The notes under the pieces are model-generated. The model was given only the letters and a program-made list of their open reading frames with translations. It searched no databases and had not been told where the DNA came from. Source: Pithys albifrons albifrons (taxonomy: Eukaryota; Chordata; Aves; Passeriformes; Thamnophilidae). From it: a stretch of DNA of 64,000 nucleotides. Positions 12,930 through 23,165 of this stretch are shown piece by piece. Numbering within the stretch: position 1 is the stretch's first letter; every line of letters begins with the position of its first letter. A program made the translations under genes and the position numbers. The stretch covers positions 27,436,865 through 27,500,864 of the forward strand of contig NC_092464.1 of assembly GCF_047495875.1 (NCBI RefSeq), in the 5' to 3' direction.

Positions 12930-13845
12930 CATGTCTGCAGAGCTATGATCTTATTGGCATCACAGAGACATGGTGGGATGGTTCCTATGGCTGGAATAGA
13001 AGGAAACAGCCTCCTTAGCAAGGACAGGCAGGGAATACAAGGTGGGGTTTTGCCCTCTATATCAGTAGATACTTGAAGTGCATGCACCTCTGCCTTAGGG
13101 ATGGAAGAGAAGGTGAGACAGGGCTTACGGGTCAGGATTAAAGGGAGCGCAGGGACAGGTGACATTATGGTGATGGTCTGCTACAGCCCACAGAACCAGA
13201 AAGATTGAGTGGATGAAGCCCTCTATAAAGAGATATGAGTGGTCTCACATTCACAAGTCTTGGTCTTCATGGGAGACATCAACCACCTTGACATCTGTTG
13301 AAGGGGCAACACAGCCAAACATAAGCAATCTAGAAGGTTCCTAGAATGTGTTGATGATAACTTTCTTCCCGAGTGATAGAGCAGACAATAAGGAGAGGTG
13401 CTATGCTGGACCTTATTCTAACAAACAAGGAGAGGCTGGTAGGGCGGCCTTGTCTGCAGCAACCATGAAGTGGTGGAGTTCAAGATCCTTAGGACAACAA
13501 GGAAGGCATGCAGCAAGCCCATTACTCTAGACTTCAGGAAAGCATATTCGTTATCTTCAGGGATCTGCTTCACAGAGTACCATGGGATAGGACCCTGGAG
13601 GGAAGAGGGGCCAAAGAAAGCTAGTTAAGACTCAAGAATCACCTCCACCATCATATTTGAGAATTTGTGGCAGTACAGTGGGAAGTTTCCACTAACTGGA
13701 AAAGGGGAAACATAACCCCCATTTTTAAAAGGGGGGAAAAATAAAGATACAAGAAACTACAGGACAGTCAGTCTCACCTCTGTGCCTGGACAGGTCATGG
13801 AACAGATCCTCCTGAAACCTATGCTAAGGTATGTGGAATATAAGA
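12930..13845 (+). mobile_element. CR1 LINE internal fragment: ORF2 endonuclease and start of RT
   Basis: This plus-strand fragment carries the middle of CR1 and lacks both the 5'UTR/ORF1 and the 3'UTR. It begins in the APE-type endonuclease near 12937 and runs to the first block of reverse transcriptase near 13845. A small gap lies around 13650-13665. Because CR1 copies normally keep their 3' end, this piece probably lost its tail by later deletion. The ERVK-type LTR begins about 500 bp downstream. Confidence 0.93.
12937..13845 (+). pseudogene. CR1 ORF2 remnant (APE endonuclease, then RT N-terminus)
   Basis: In CR1 this ORF encodes the protein that nicks target DNA and reverse-transcribes the element. 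Visible pieces, across several frames, are SYDLIGITETWWD at about 12940-12980, VCYSPQNQ near 13175, FMGDINHLDIC near 13267-13298, and a TRRGAMLDLILTNKE-like block near 13390. SNHEVVEFKIL lies at 13458-13490, LDFRKA near 13530, and the RT opening NWKRGNITPIFK at 13694-13730, followed in another frame by the NYR-SLTSVPG block. Breaks: TGA replaces the expected Trp codon after DIC (about 13299), TAA follows the RT opening (about 13742), and there are several frameshifts. The endonuclease SDH triad reads SNH (13458-13466), so the usual catalytic Asp codon is lost. It is a dead copy. Confidence 0.9.
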
Positions 13846-14361
13846 ACTTGACTACAATTCTATGAAATAGACTATTCCACAATGAAATAAGAAAGAACAA
13901 TCTTAGAAATCTTCAAGTCATGTTTCTATTTGTTTATTCTGAATAATAAAGATGGCAAAAAAGGAACTAAGGAGATGTTAACACAAGCAGATTATGAATG
14001 AAATAGAAAGTTGCTCTAAATCTCTAATTGAATTGCATACCAAATTTTCTGTTTATGTGTTTCATTCATTCATTATCACAGACTAAAAGATTATACAATT
14101 TATTTAAATAACTGTTGATTATGTTGAACAAACTACAGTAAGGATGTACTGAAAGAATATATTTGCATGAAATATTAATTAGAGGGCTGTAAAGTCATAA
14201 ACAGACATAGCTTTTTAATAGTGAATATGCAGGATGATGGCGTAAAAGCAGAATTTGTTTTCAAGGATAAAACCCACATTTCCAAAATTCCGTATTATAA
14301 ATAAGAGGTCAGATTTACATGATAGATAAATGGAGGAGAAATAAATAAATATGAGACTAAG
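13846..14361. other. AT-rich spacer between CR1 fragment and LTR
   Basis: Nothing coding seen. The last six bases, ACTAAG at 14356-14361, are the left target-site duplication of the adjacent LTR. Confidence 0.6.
14356..14361. repeat. Left target-site duplication of the ERVK-type LTR
   Basis: ACTAAG directly precedes the LTR terminal TG; its exact copy is at 15016-15021. Confidence 0.88.
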
Positions 14362-14388
14362 TGAGCAGCATTGGAGGGAAGTGAGAGG

Positions 14389-14440
14389 GGTCTCTGCTTC
14401 CCCCTTGTCTAAGAGGGCGCAGAGAAGGGAGACAGAGACC
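14389..14440 (-). other. R/U5 hairpin in the ERVK-type LTR
   Basis: GGTCTCTGCTTCCC (14389-14402) can pair with GGGAGACAGAGACC (14427-14440), nearly perfectly, across a 24-nt loop. In the sense (minus-strand) transcript it would lie just downstream of the predicted start site, like structured retroviral leaders. Confidence 0.55.
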
Positions 14441-14470
14441 AGGAGTCCAGGCAGTCCAGGCAAGATAGAG

Positions 14471-14476
14471 TTTATT
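14471..14476 (-). terminator. AATAAA polyadenylation signal of the ERVK-type LTR
   Basis: On the minus strand AATAAACTCTATCTTGCC follows the TATA box by only about 15 bp. The signal therefore lies at the U3/R border, as in avian sarcoma-leukosis LTRs, where AATAAA also sits just upstream of a very short R. Confidence 0.75.
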
Positions 14477-14491
14477 GGACAATCCACGAGG

Positions 14492-14498
14492 TTTTATA
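14492..14498 (-). promoter_or_regulatory. TATA box of the ERVK-type LTR
   Basis: The minus strand reads CTTATAAAACC. A start site 25-30 bp downstream would fall near 14465-14470, making the rest of the LTR (down to 14362) R plus U5. Confidence 0.75.
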
Positions 14499-15015
14499 AG
14501 ATCTCAGGGGGAAGATACCTGATCTGGGGCTGGATTGGGTGAAAACTTAGGAAGAGGCAGGGTTTAAGGTCCATTAACCAATGGAATTGGGACAAGGGCA
14601 GGGCTGGCTGGAGCCCTGGCCCTGCTCCCCAGCCACAAGGCATAGGGGTCTTATGCACAGGGCTTCCCATCTTGGAATAGCAGGGCAGAGAGGAGGGGGG
14701 CCTGGGAGCCCTGGGAACCCCGGGTCTCCAGAGTGTGGGCGGGCACCACCTGGCCCAGGACTAGGCAAACTAGCTTAATGGCTGACTCATCAAGAGAACA
14801 AAGAAGCTTGAGGGATACAATAAACAGGGTGTGGTGGTCATCAGAACAGCACAGATGAGGTAACAGAACCAGGCAAGGACTTGCAACAACAACAACAAAA
14901 AAGACCCTATTGCAAGTAAAGCTACACTTTAAAACTTCAACAGCAAGTCTCTTAGTCGTTCAAGGTGTTTCTCCAGCACTGTCCGCCTTGGGATTCATTT
15001 CAGCATTTTCCTACA

Positions 15016-15021
15016 ACTAAG
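15016..15021. repeat. Right target-site duplication of the ERVK-type LTR
   Basis: ACTAAG directly follows the LTR terminal CA and exactly repeats 14356-14361. Confidence 0.88.
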
Positions 15022-15200
15022 TTAAAAGACTTTAGAATTTGTGGGTTCATAATATTGACTATGAAAAGAACAGAAACAGTCTGATTTTTCTGATTGCATT
15101 AATTTTCAAAGCTAAATTCTTATTATGTCCACTTTTGAATATCTACAAATGTCACTGCAGTTGTATGACCTTTCTCTGCTACCCTGTAGTAAAGTACCTT

Positions 15201-15285
15201 CTGAAAATCTAAGAAATCAAAGATTGGACTCAATGGTCCTGGAGGCCTTTTCCAATGTTATTGATTCTATACTTTTATGAAATAT
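15201..15285 (+). mobile_element. CR1 LINE 3' tail fragment (plus strand)
   Basis: ATTGGACTCAATGGTCCTGG, then AGGCCTTTTCCAATG and GATTCTATACTTTTATG, match the last ~70 bp of CR1. Heavily truncated and diverged. Confidence 0.72.
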
Positions 15286-18200
15286 GTGAATATAAAACAG
15301 AAGAATCTAATATTTTATTCAATGACCCAATAAATTATATATTAATTAAACTAATTTATTTATTCATAACCAGTCATTTCTATTCTACTAAAATTAATCT
15401 TTCTGCAGCAAATGTGGTTGTATTGTTCTAGCAGAGTGCAGAAAGTAGCCCAATACCATTTTAAGAATATATTTCTAAAATATCTCTTGAATGTATTATA
15501 TAATCATAGATATTTACTACCTCTCCATTCTTATTATGAAAATTATCTGCCAAGACTTTCCTACTTTGTGAAGACACTTTGATCTTTGATTTTCAGGAAA
15601 ACCTATTATACACAAATCTGGAACTGAGGTTCTTTCATTGTCCCTTGTCCCTTTTATTGCTACTGTCCTTGAGGATCTTATAAGCATCTCTAATATCTTG
15701 TATAGATTGAACGTTTCTATATGCTTACTGATTTTGTGTTGTAAGCACAATATCGAGGTTTATAACGTATTCTTTCATAAGCATCAGTAATATTTACATA
15801 AATATTTAAATCTATTTCAGGAAAACAAGTCTGGAAATAATTAAAGATGGTCATAGTAATAGATTCTCCTAAAAAGACAATCTCTAAAACAAGATCCAAC
15901 ACAGAAGATGGATGGAAGTAGGGCTATATCTGTATTGTCAATCTCTACTGCTTTGGGTAAGATCACCAAAAAGAACTCAAATGTAGCACAAAAGTAACTG
16001 ATACTGACTTACGTGAGCAAAGAATTATTTTTGGGTCCATATCTGATGGCATATGTCAACTTCAAAGGCAAAGAAAAAATACAAACAACAAGGGGAAATA
16101 AAAGAAAAAAAGAAAAAATAAAGAAAAGAAGGAAGTAGAATACTCTCTCCAGCAGCTAGCTGGGAAAAAAAATGAATGTATTTCCACAGTGTGTTCTTCT
16201 GGACCTCCTCAGCAGTGCAGCAGGTGGTTCCCTGAATATTTCTGAATAACCATGTTGTTCCATCAGGATGTTCTCAGGTGCCTTATGGTTTATCTGTGCT
16301 CATTACATAAGTATTGCTGCCTGAAGCACATTTTAATCAGCTGCAGATGATGCACATAACTGACTATTACTTTGCAAGTGTGTATTTCAGGTAATGCTTA
16401 GTGGTTATTTAAATGACTATTGTTGACAAACATTGCCTAGTAAATTGTGGTTTTCCTACAAAAATAAAGATATAAATAAAGATATGCAAAGCAAAGGACA
16501 AAAAGTGGTGAGGTGCTGGGGAAAAGGGCAATTCTCACATCAGTCCCCCTCAAGAAACTCCACATAATAGATATGACTGTGATCCACAGTCTCAAAGCTT
16601 ACCAGCCAGAGGCCACAACTCTAAGAGTGCTCTGTATTACAAATCTAAGAAAATATGTGGAGAAAAAGCAAACATGAAAAGTGTGCACATACATTCTAAT
16701 GTTAGAAAACCAGTATCTGAGACAATTGGGAGCAAATGGGAAGGAAAACCCTGACATGCTTTATAAGTGGTCTGTGTATGTATTACAAATCTGGTTTAAC
16801 AATAAAGCATACAGCTTTTCCTTTCTGTTTCATGGCTTATCTGTCTAGAAAAGTAATGTTTCAGATAACTCTTTTGTCCATTTTTTCTTTGTCTCTACTT
16901 TTTCTTTATTTCTCTATTTCTGTTTCAGACTGTGTTATTTCAAACTATTTCTTCACTCTCCTTTCCCCTGCTTTAACTACTTGGTGACTTCAGCTCTTCC
17001 CCCTTTTTTCCCTTCTCATTTCCTTTGAATTCTTCCTTTTTACTTGTATTTAATATATATCTCCACATTTTGATACTCACACCTTTGTCCTGTGCTTTCC
17101 TCTGAAATGCCAAAGATTCTTTTTCTTTTTGCTTTACAGAATCCTGCCTCCTCATGTTCCTGCCTCCCTGTATGCTCTTTGGCCCTTTGACCATTTTTAT
17201 CTTAATTCCTCTTGAGCAACCCTGCCCTCAGCTGTCTTCTTTCCATCTAGCCATCCCCTTCTTGAACAAACTCCAGTATCTAAGGATGGGGCAACTCAAT
17301 TTTTGAAGTAAAGATGTTCATAAAAGTCACGTAGGTTTGGATTTTGATGAGGTGAAAGAGCAGGTACCACAGAAAGGTGATTAATGTTTCTGGAAGGGTA
17401 AAATTATCCTTTTGCTTTTTCATTCTCCATAGACACTACAGGTATACAGTAACAATCATCTAACCTAAATTTTATTTTAAAGAGAGAGGGGTATTATAAG
17501 TAGTAGATATGTTTGCTCATTTAAAAAATTAGGCTTTAAAGGCTGAAGGTTTTTAAAACCTAGCATATCCTAATAGTCAACTCCCTGAGCCTTCTATTAT
17601 GTTATTAGGTGAAGATGGAGAAAAAAAAGCTGGAGGAACATATTAAAAATATACTAGGGATTATCTCTCAAGCAGTGAGCTTAGTTGGCCTAGAGATATC
17701 ACTCAGCAGTACATGTTACAAAAAAGCAGCATTGCCTGGACAAAAGCTGAAAATGTAGTTATACAGGGACACATCACTCTACCTAAAGCAATTCCTTAGT
17801 GCCCCTTATATTTAGGCACATAGCTTCTTATAGTCTTCATTTCTGCACTCAGAGTCATGAAATTAGAAGTAATATGCAGGAGATGTGCTGCTGCCCAGTA
17901 CTGCAGATTTTCCTTAATACTGTACCTCTCAGAGAAAGACAGATACAGGACAGTCTCCTTTTTATGTTTTGTTTTGTTTTGTTTTTCATTTCCTTTTTAA
18001 CAACCTTAGTAACCTACTACCCCCCTGCAATTTCAAGGGACATGAAATCCATCTCTCTGTAGAATTATGTGTGCAACCCCCATTAAGCTCACTCAGCATT
18101 ATGCATCTTACAGGAGACTTTTTTATTTTTTTTATTTGCTGTAGGTTTGTGAAAACAAGTATTAGGCTGATTTTCATTCAGATGCAAATATGAAACCAGT

Positions 18201-20630
18201 CCAAACAGACTGGAAAGCCTGAAGGCTGTCATTGTTGAACTGAGAAGGAGCTGAAAAGCAGCCCTTGTTGCCAGTTGTACAGCAAGGGCAATGGTTAAAA
18301 TATGTTGAGGTAGACGTTGTGGTATTTTTCATTACAAAAGGTCACTGCTCTGCTAGTTCATTGCCAATTTTTGGAAAGAACTGCAGAGGGTTGTGTCAGG
18401 GAAAGAAAAGTATTATACAGGAGACAAGAAATACTGTGATGCATTAGGCAGACAAAGAAAGCACTTAGTGATTTCAGAGCAATTGCATGGATATAACCTG
18501 GAGCAGAGTTTGGCTCTCACTGCTCTATCTGCATATCACTTCCCAGTACCCAGGTCTTACATGGTTGTAAATCTGGAGTATCTCTACTGAAGACAACTGT
18601 CTCCAAACAAATGGAGGCAATCCAAAGTGATAATGATGTAAATGAAATTACACTCTGACCTTAAGTGCTTGCTCTGTCTCAGGTAGAATTTTTTTTTAAA
18701 GTCATCCTAATAATTAGTCTTTCCTTACAAAATCCAGCTTATTGGTTTGGTGGGCTCACAGTGGTTTGCTCTGATAATTTTTTTTTCTTTTTGATTCTTT
18801 CCATTTTGAAAGAAAACGCTGCTGTAGCTATTTGTGTAGGACCAAGGTGTGATGCCAAAGAAGGGCAAATTTATCTTCTTTCTGTCGTGTCATGAGGGAA
18901 TTGTTCATTTTTTGCTGATACTGTTCAAATATTTTAAACCTTTTTGACATGCAGTTGTCTTGCATTGTATGATTTTGACATGCAGGCTGACCCATTTCTC
19001 ACACTTGTCTCTCAATCTCCCAGATAACCCCTCTTATTCCAATGGGTACTGTCTGTGATGATCACAATTACAACACTCCTTGGTCAAGCAAGATAAGGAA
19101 GGAAGCAGATGCAGCACTGCAAGAATGTACTGCTGCTCTCAGTAGCACTGAGAGAACTGAGCAGACAAAAAGCAAAATGAAATGTAACCTTTTACTTCTT
19201 AAATATAACTGTTGAAACTAAGTCTCTGATCACTTAATTTCTGTAACTCTGAACAAAAATTATTGACCTATTTGCCAAAGACGGTGGAAAGAGCAGCAGC
19301 ATTTCGCATTTTGGCAGGAGTAATAACAAGTAGATCCATCAAGTCACTCCAGAAAACAAGTCAGTGGCAAGGCTATCTCCACACCTGCTACTTCCATTAC
19401 TAATGCCCTCAAAATGGTTTCACCAGCTTTCAGTGTTACCACAGCTGCTGCTTCACATACTGAATGTTTTACCTCTTTGGCAGCACAAAGCCAGTTGACA
19501 CAGCTTATGCAATTTATATCACTTGTGACATATACAATAAAAGACAGGCCTTCTTTCCCCTCCATTGCTTTTGTTGCTCTGAAGGACTACTCCAAACCTG
19601 AAGGACCTGCTTCATGTTTATTGTTATTAATCTAAATTGCAGTTGTTTCCAGGCAAGTCAATCAGAATCCTGTTGTATTAAGTGTTCCACATAAAGAATT
19701 TGACCCCTTTCAGATACATAAATATGATAAGGTTTTGAGTCTTATTTTAATGTAACTCTCCTTCTCATGTTCAGGTTCTTTTAGCTTTGTCTAGGTGTCA
19801 GTCATCAACTTCACTACTGCTTAGCTCCATACACTGAATTGGCCTCGGTGAAAAAGCTGCTAGATTGCACAATCTTCAGAAGAGTAGACTTGCTTTTCCT
19901 CCCTGTTTATAGAGCATCATGCATATGTGGTGTTTCAGGCTGTATCAATTACCATTGTGAAACAGAATTACATGCTGCGATATAATTAGCTGATGGATAT
20001 AGGTCACTACCCTACGATTGACATCCTAGCTTCTCTCCACTCCTGCTTTGCAAACACACAGGTGAAAAATGAAACAGTTTTCTTTTTTGTATTGTCTCTA
20101 TCTCACAGGTCCAAATATTTTTGCTTTGTTATGATTTTTATGCATCATACAAATACATATTTCCTTCACAAACATGTTGTTTCTAATTCCATTTTTCTAC
20201 ACCCAAGTAAATTTGAAGTCTAGTCCATTAAATCCAGTTAAGTTAATTCTGTATCACCAGAAGGACACACTGAATGGTTCATCATAAGTCTTGTACTAAT
20301 ATTCTTAATTACTCATTGTTTAAGAACAATTTCATACTTTTCTCTCTGGATACAAATTTCATTCACTGACAACTAGAATCATTTTATGACCATAAAAAAG
20401 TAAGTACTTTCAAGATGTTACACTGTCCTTTCCAAAGACTAGCTAGGATCCCTAAGTACCTGGGGAATATATTAATTTCTGAATTAACAAACCTGCATTA
20501 TACCATTTCAGTGGCTAATGTACAGACAAAGTATGAATACACTGGAGGCATTTGAGGAAAGAGATGTTTCTAAAGAACTCCCCATTTTCTTAGTGGGTAA
20601 AGAAAACAAACCAGCTATTATCTGTCTGAG
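15286..20630. other. AT-rich intergenic DNA, no gene seen
   Basis: Over 5 kb without a recognised interspersed repeat or gene. A purine-rich A/G tract lies near 16060-16140. The overlapping sense/antisense frames at 19344-19635 (73 codons each) have no domain I recognise. Ancient conserved non-coding sequence cannot be excluded by eye. Confidence 0.55.
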
Positions 20631-20635
20631 ACATT

Positions 20636-20863
20636 GTCCTAGTTACAGTGGACCAGTTTATCACTGTGTGGGTGTAACCAAAACTCTGTATTCTACATCC
20701 TCTGTGTGATAATGTGGTCTTTAACACCCAGCTTGTACCCTGAGGTGTCAGGTATGTCCTGGGCAGCTTCTGCAAACAATCCATTATGACATAGATGGTG
20801 TAGCATACACAGTTCTGGTTGCACCCACAGTGATAAACTGGTCCCAGCCACTGTAACTAGGAC
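20636..20863. repeat. Long inverted repeat / foldback element (about 80-bp arms)
   Basis: The left arm (20636-20714) and right arm (20782-20863) are inverted copies. Both begin at their outer ends with GTCCTAGTTACAGTGG, share ACCAGTTTATCACTGTG and continue to a shared ATAATG. By eye there are about 8 mismatches over 77 aligned positions plus indels of 4 and 2 nt. The 67-nt centre can itself fold (CCCAG with CTGGG around a TACC/GGTA stem). The structure suggests either a foldback MITE (non-autonomous DNA transposon) or a locus able to make a long hairpin RNA. No convincing target duplication is visible, and I do not recognise the family. Confidence 0.88.
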
Positions 20864-20868
20864 AGGTA

Positions 20869-22131
20869 TGTAAAAAAAATAAGCTAAAATTAAAAAAAAA
20901 AATTTGCATTAAAACTTGACAATCCAAAATCATAGCATGTTTATCAACTATCAACTACATTCTTTGTATGAAAAATGTTGGATAAATGGACTGGCACTGA
21001 GATGTTAATGAAGTCAATTTCTTGTTTAAAACGTGATTTGACTAGGAAACTTAGTCTACAAATGCAGACTCTGCCACAGAAAATACAAAATCTAAAGTTC
21101 TGAGATACACAGCACCATTAGTAATCTTGCTAAACATAAACAAGAATGTAAAATGCTATGCCATGTATTCATTAAAAATCACATTTTTATTACATCAGCT
21201 TGACCCTTGCAATGTGAATCTTATCTATGTAAATGGAAATGTTTTACCTTGTGTTCATTATGTCAACATAGCAACATGTTCATTATATCACAAGTATTCT
21301 TTCTTGGTACTTTTTATCTGTACAATAGTAAGACTCACATAATGAGGGCCTGAAAATTAAATTAGGTAAGATTTTAAATGGTTTTATGTTTCTCCCTTCC
21401 ACACCACTAGAGCAATATAAAAGTCCTTTATTTCACTAACCCTTTTATAGTTAAGGTGTATTTTGTACAATCTTAGCAAACTTCTGATTGGTACAGTCAC
21501 TGGCAGCAAGACAGGTACTTTTGTATAATTTATTTTTAACAAAATGCACATCAAGACTATTTCACTATGTAGTACCTGACATAAACTAAAAACAGGCATC
21601 CTACTTTTATTGTAATTATATTCCTGAAAAAGCAAATTTATTGAAATATATGTCCATTTTTTAGATTTATTTTCTCTGTGGTCTGTGAAGCCTATTTCCT
21701 TACTATTCAGATTACCTAGGACACTACCTGAATATCTGCTGCAAATATGTATACATCTTCAAAGTGGAATTTAATCTTGCTGTAGTTTGAATGTAATAAA
21801 CAGGGAATATAATATTTTGTGATCAATGACATTATTCATTACAACTTGAAAAGTTCAGTTGAACTAGTAGTCTTATTTTGCTTATATATATAAAATACTT
21901 TTCAAGATTTTTACAATTTTATCACTAAATGGGACTGGGAAATGAGACTCACTAAACAGGTGGATGAAATTAAAATTTGATAAATGAGATTTAACAAGAC
22001 TGTCTTTACACAAGATAATTACAGGTACATATGAAATTTTAATTTGAAATCGTATTTATTCTCTGTATAAACAATTAGATAAGATGAAGCTTGCTCAGCA
22101 AGGTGGTTTACGTTACAAGCAGTAAGTGGCC
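20869..22131. other. AT-rich intergenic DNA, no gene seen
   Basis: No coding or repeat signal beyond A-rich runs just after the foldback (20871-20905). It ends at GGCC, the possible target site of the next element. Confidence 0.55.
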
Positions 22132-22509
22132 TGCAGTCAGATTCCACTTTCCACTGATGACTTGAGAGACCCCAGAAAGTAGAACTCCAAGTCAAATTAG
22201 TGTAGGATAAGATTAAAAGGGTAGATTCTTTAATGTTCAGGCCTAGGGCCTTCAGAAATACATGATGATGCAATCCCGAGCCCTGGTTTCCAGGATTTTT
22301 ATAATATTGTTCACCCAATCCCTTCTTTGCACATTCCCTTCGTCCAGCCTTGTCCCACCCCAGGCACACCCTGTCAGGATTTGAGTCTGGAGGGCATAGG
22401 GATTCCTTCTTCATCATCTTTCTCTTCCTCATAGCACACAGGGCACTTGGAGGTTTTCCAGTGTTCTGGCTTTGAGGTCACTCTGCCACTGTTTATGTGT
22501 TGTAGCACA
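22132..22509 (-). mobile_element. Candidate solo LTR, minus strand
   Basis: The minus strand starts TGTGCTACAACACATAAACA at 22509 and ends ...CTGACTGCA at 22132, giving TG...CA ends, with GGCC on both sides (22128-22131 and 22510-22513) as a possible 4-bp duplication. It contains TATAAAAA (22296-22303), ATTAAA (22229-22234) about 65 bp downstream, and a C/G-rich U3-like part. The 137-codon minus-strand frame at 22019-22432, the longest in the window, runs through it but looks like no known protein and is probably chance. A 4-bp duplication would suit ERV class I, but it is short and could be accidental. Confidence 0.5.
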
Positions 22510-22974
22510 GGCCTTAAGATATTATTGAACTTTTTACCTTGAAAAGAAGACTAAATAGCTAAAAGGATTTGAGGCATTGATATGGAATAGAGATTAGAAT
22601 ACATAAACATTGAATTTAATACTAACACATTAAAATCTGCTACAATTCTGCTACAATTACTTTTAAAATTTATAAAAATTAGAAAGTCAAGAATAAAAAA
22701 AAAAAAAAGAAAGCAAAACCCTGGGCAACACCACCACAGCTAAATCGCTAAAATTGGGACTACCTTTTTTCCCTATATTTTCATTATTCTAACCCATAAA
22801 AAATCAATTCCTCTTATTTCAGGGTTTATACCCTGTACATAAAGGGTGTATTTAGAAGCCTTAAAAAGAGAGGGAAAAAGGAATATTATGCACTCTTTAG
22901 TTGCATGAGGGAGAATATAGAGAAAACAGAACCAGGCATTCCTAGAGGTAAACAGAGGTAGGAAGAGAGATAAT
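22510..22974. other. Intergenic spacer, no gene seen
   Basis: A poly-A run lies at about 22696-22709; nothing else recognised. Confidence 0.55.
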
Positions 22975-23165
22975 GACACAAATTACAACAAGGAAAATTA
23001 TGGTTAGGTATAAGAACAAATTTTTAATGATAAAGGTTCTTAAATATTGGAATAGGTTTCCAATAGGTGATGAAATACTTGATTTGAGTGCAGGAGTTGA
23101 ACTGGATGATCTCCCAGGCTCCTTCTTGATCCTTGATACTCGTTTCTCTGAGTCTACTAGTACTC
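22975..23165 (+). mobile_element. CR1 LINE 3' end, old and diverged (plus strand)
   Basis: GGTTAGGTATAAGAACAAATT corresponds to the CR1 'gttagatataaggaagaaatt' block. Next come TATTGGAATAGGTTTCCAAT (the 'actggaacaggttgccca' block), GTTGAACTGGATGATCTCCC and CCTTCTTGATCC. Only the last ~190 bp of the element remain, with an imperfect terminus. The antisense 80-codon frame at 22942-23184 is a shadow. Confidence 0.75.

Larger units (their letters stand above)
14362..15015 (-). mobile_element. Solo LTR, ERVK (class II) type, minus strand, 6-bp TSD
   Basis: The 654-bp element has TG...CA ends: on the minus strand it starts TGTAGGAAAATGCTGAAATG at 15015 and ends ...CAATGCTGCTCA at 14362. It is flanked by a perfect 6-bp duplication, ACTAAG, at 14356-14361 and 15016-15021. 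Six bp is the size typical of alpha/beta-retrovirus-like (ERVK) integrases. It contains a U3 far more GC-rich than its surroundings, a TATA box and an AATAAA close together, and a short R/U5. No gag-pol-env sequence lies on either side, so it is a solo LTR from recombination between the two LTRs of a provirus. The intact duplication and clean promoter suggest it is younger than the ERVL LTRs here. It resembles passerine ERVK LTRs; the exact subfamily is unknown. Confidence 0.92.

Noticed and set aside
14574..14778. Overlapping frames on both strands rich in Gly and Pro, superficially collagen-like
   Set aside because: They lie in the GC-rich U3 of the ERVK-type solo LTR; composition explains the Gly/Pro content.
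19344..19635. Sense and antisense 73-codon frames overlapping each other
   Set aside because: No similarity to known proteins that I recognise and no splice or start context; typical of chance open frames.
22019..22432. 137-codon minus-strand open frame, the longest in the window
   Set aside because: No recognisable domain, biased or low-information composition, and it runs through the candidate LTR; length is compatible with chance in 64 kb.
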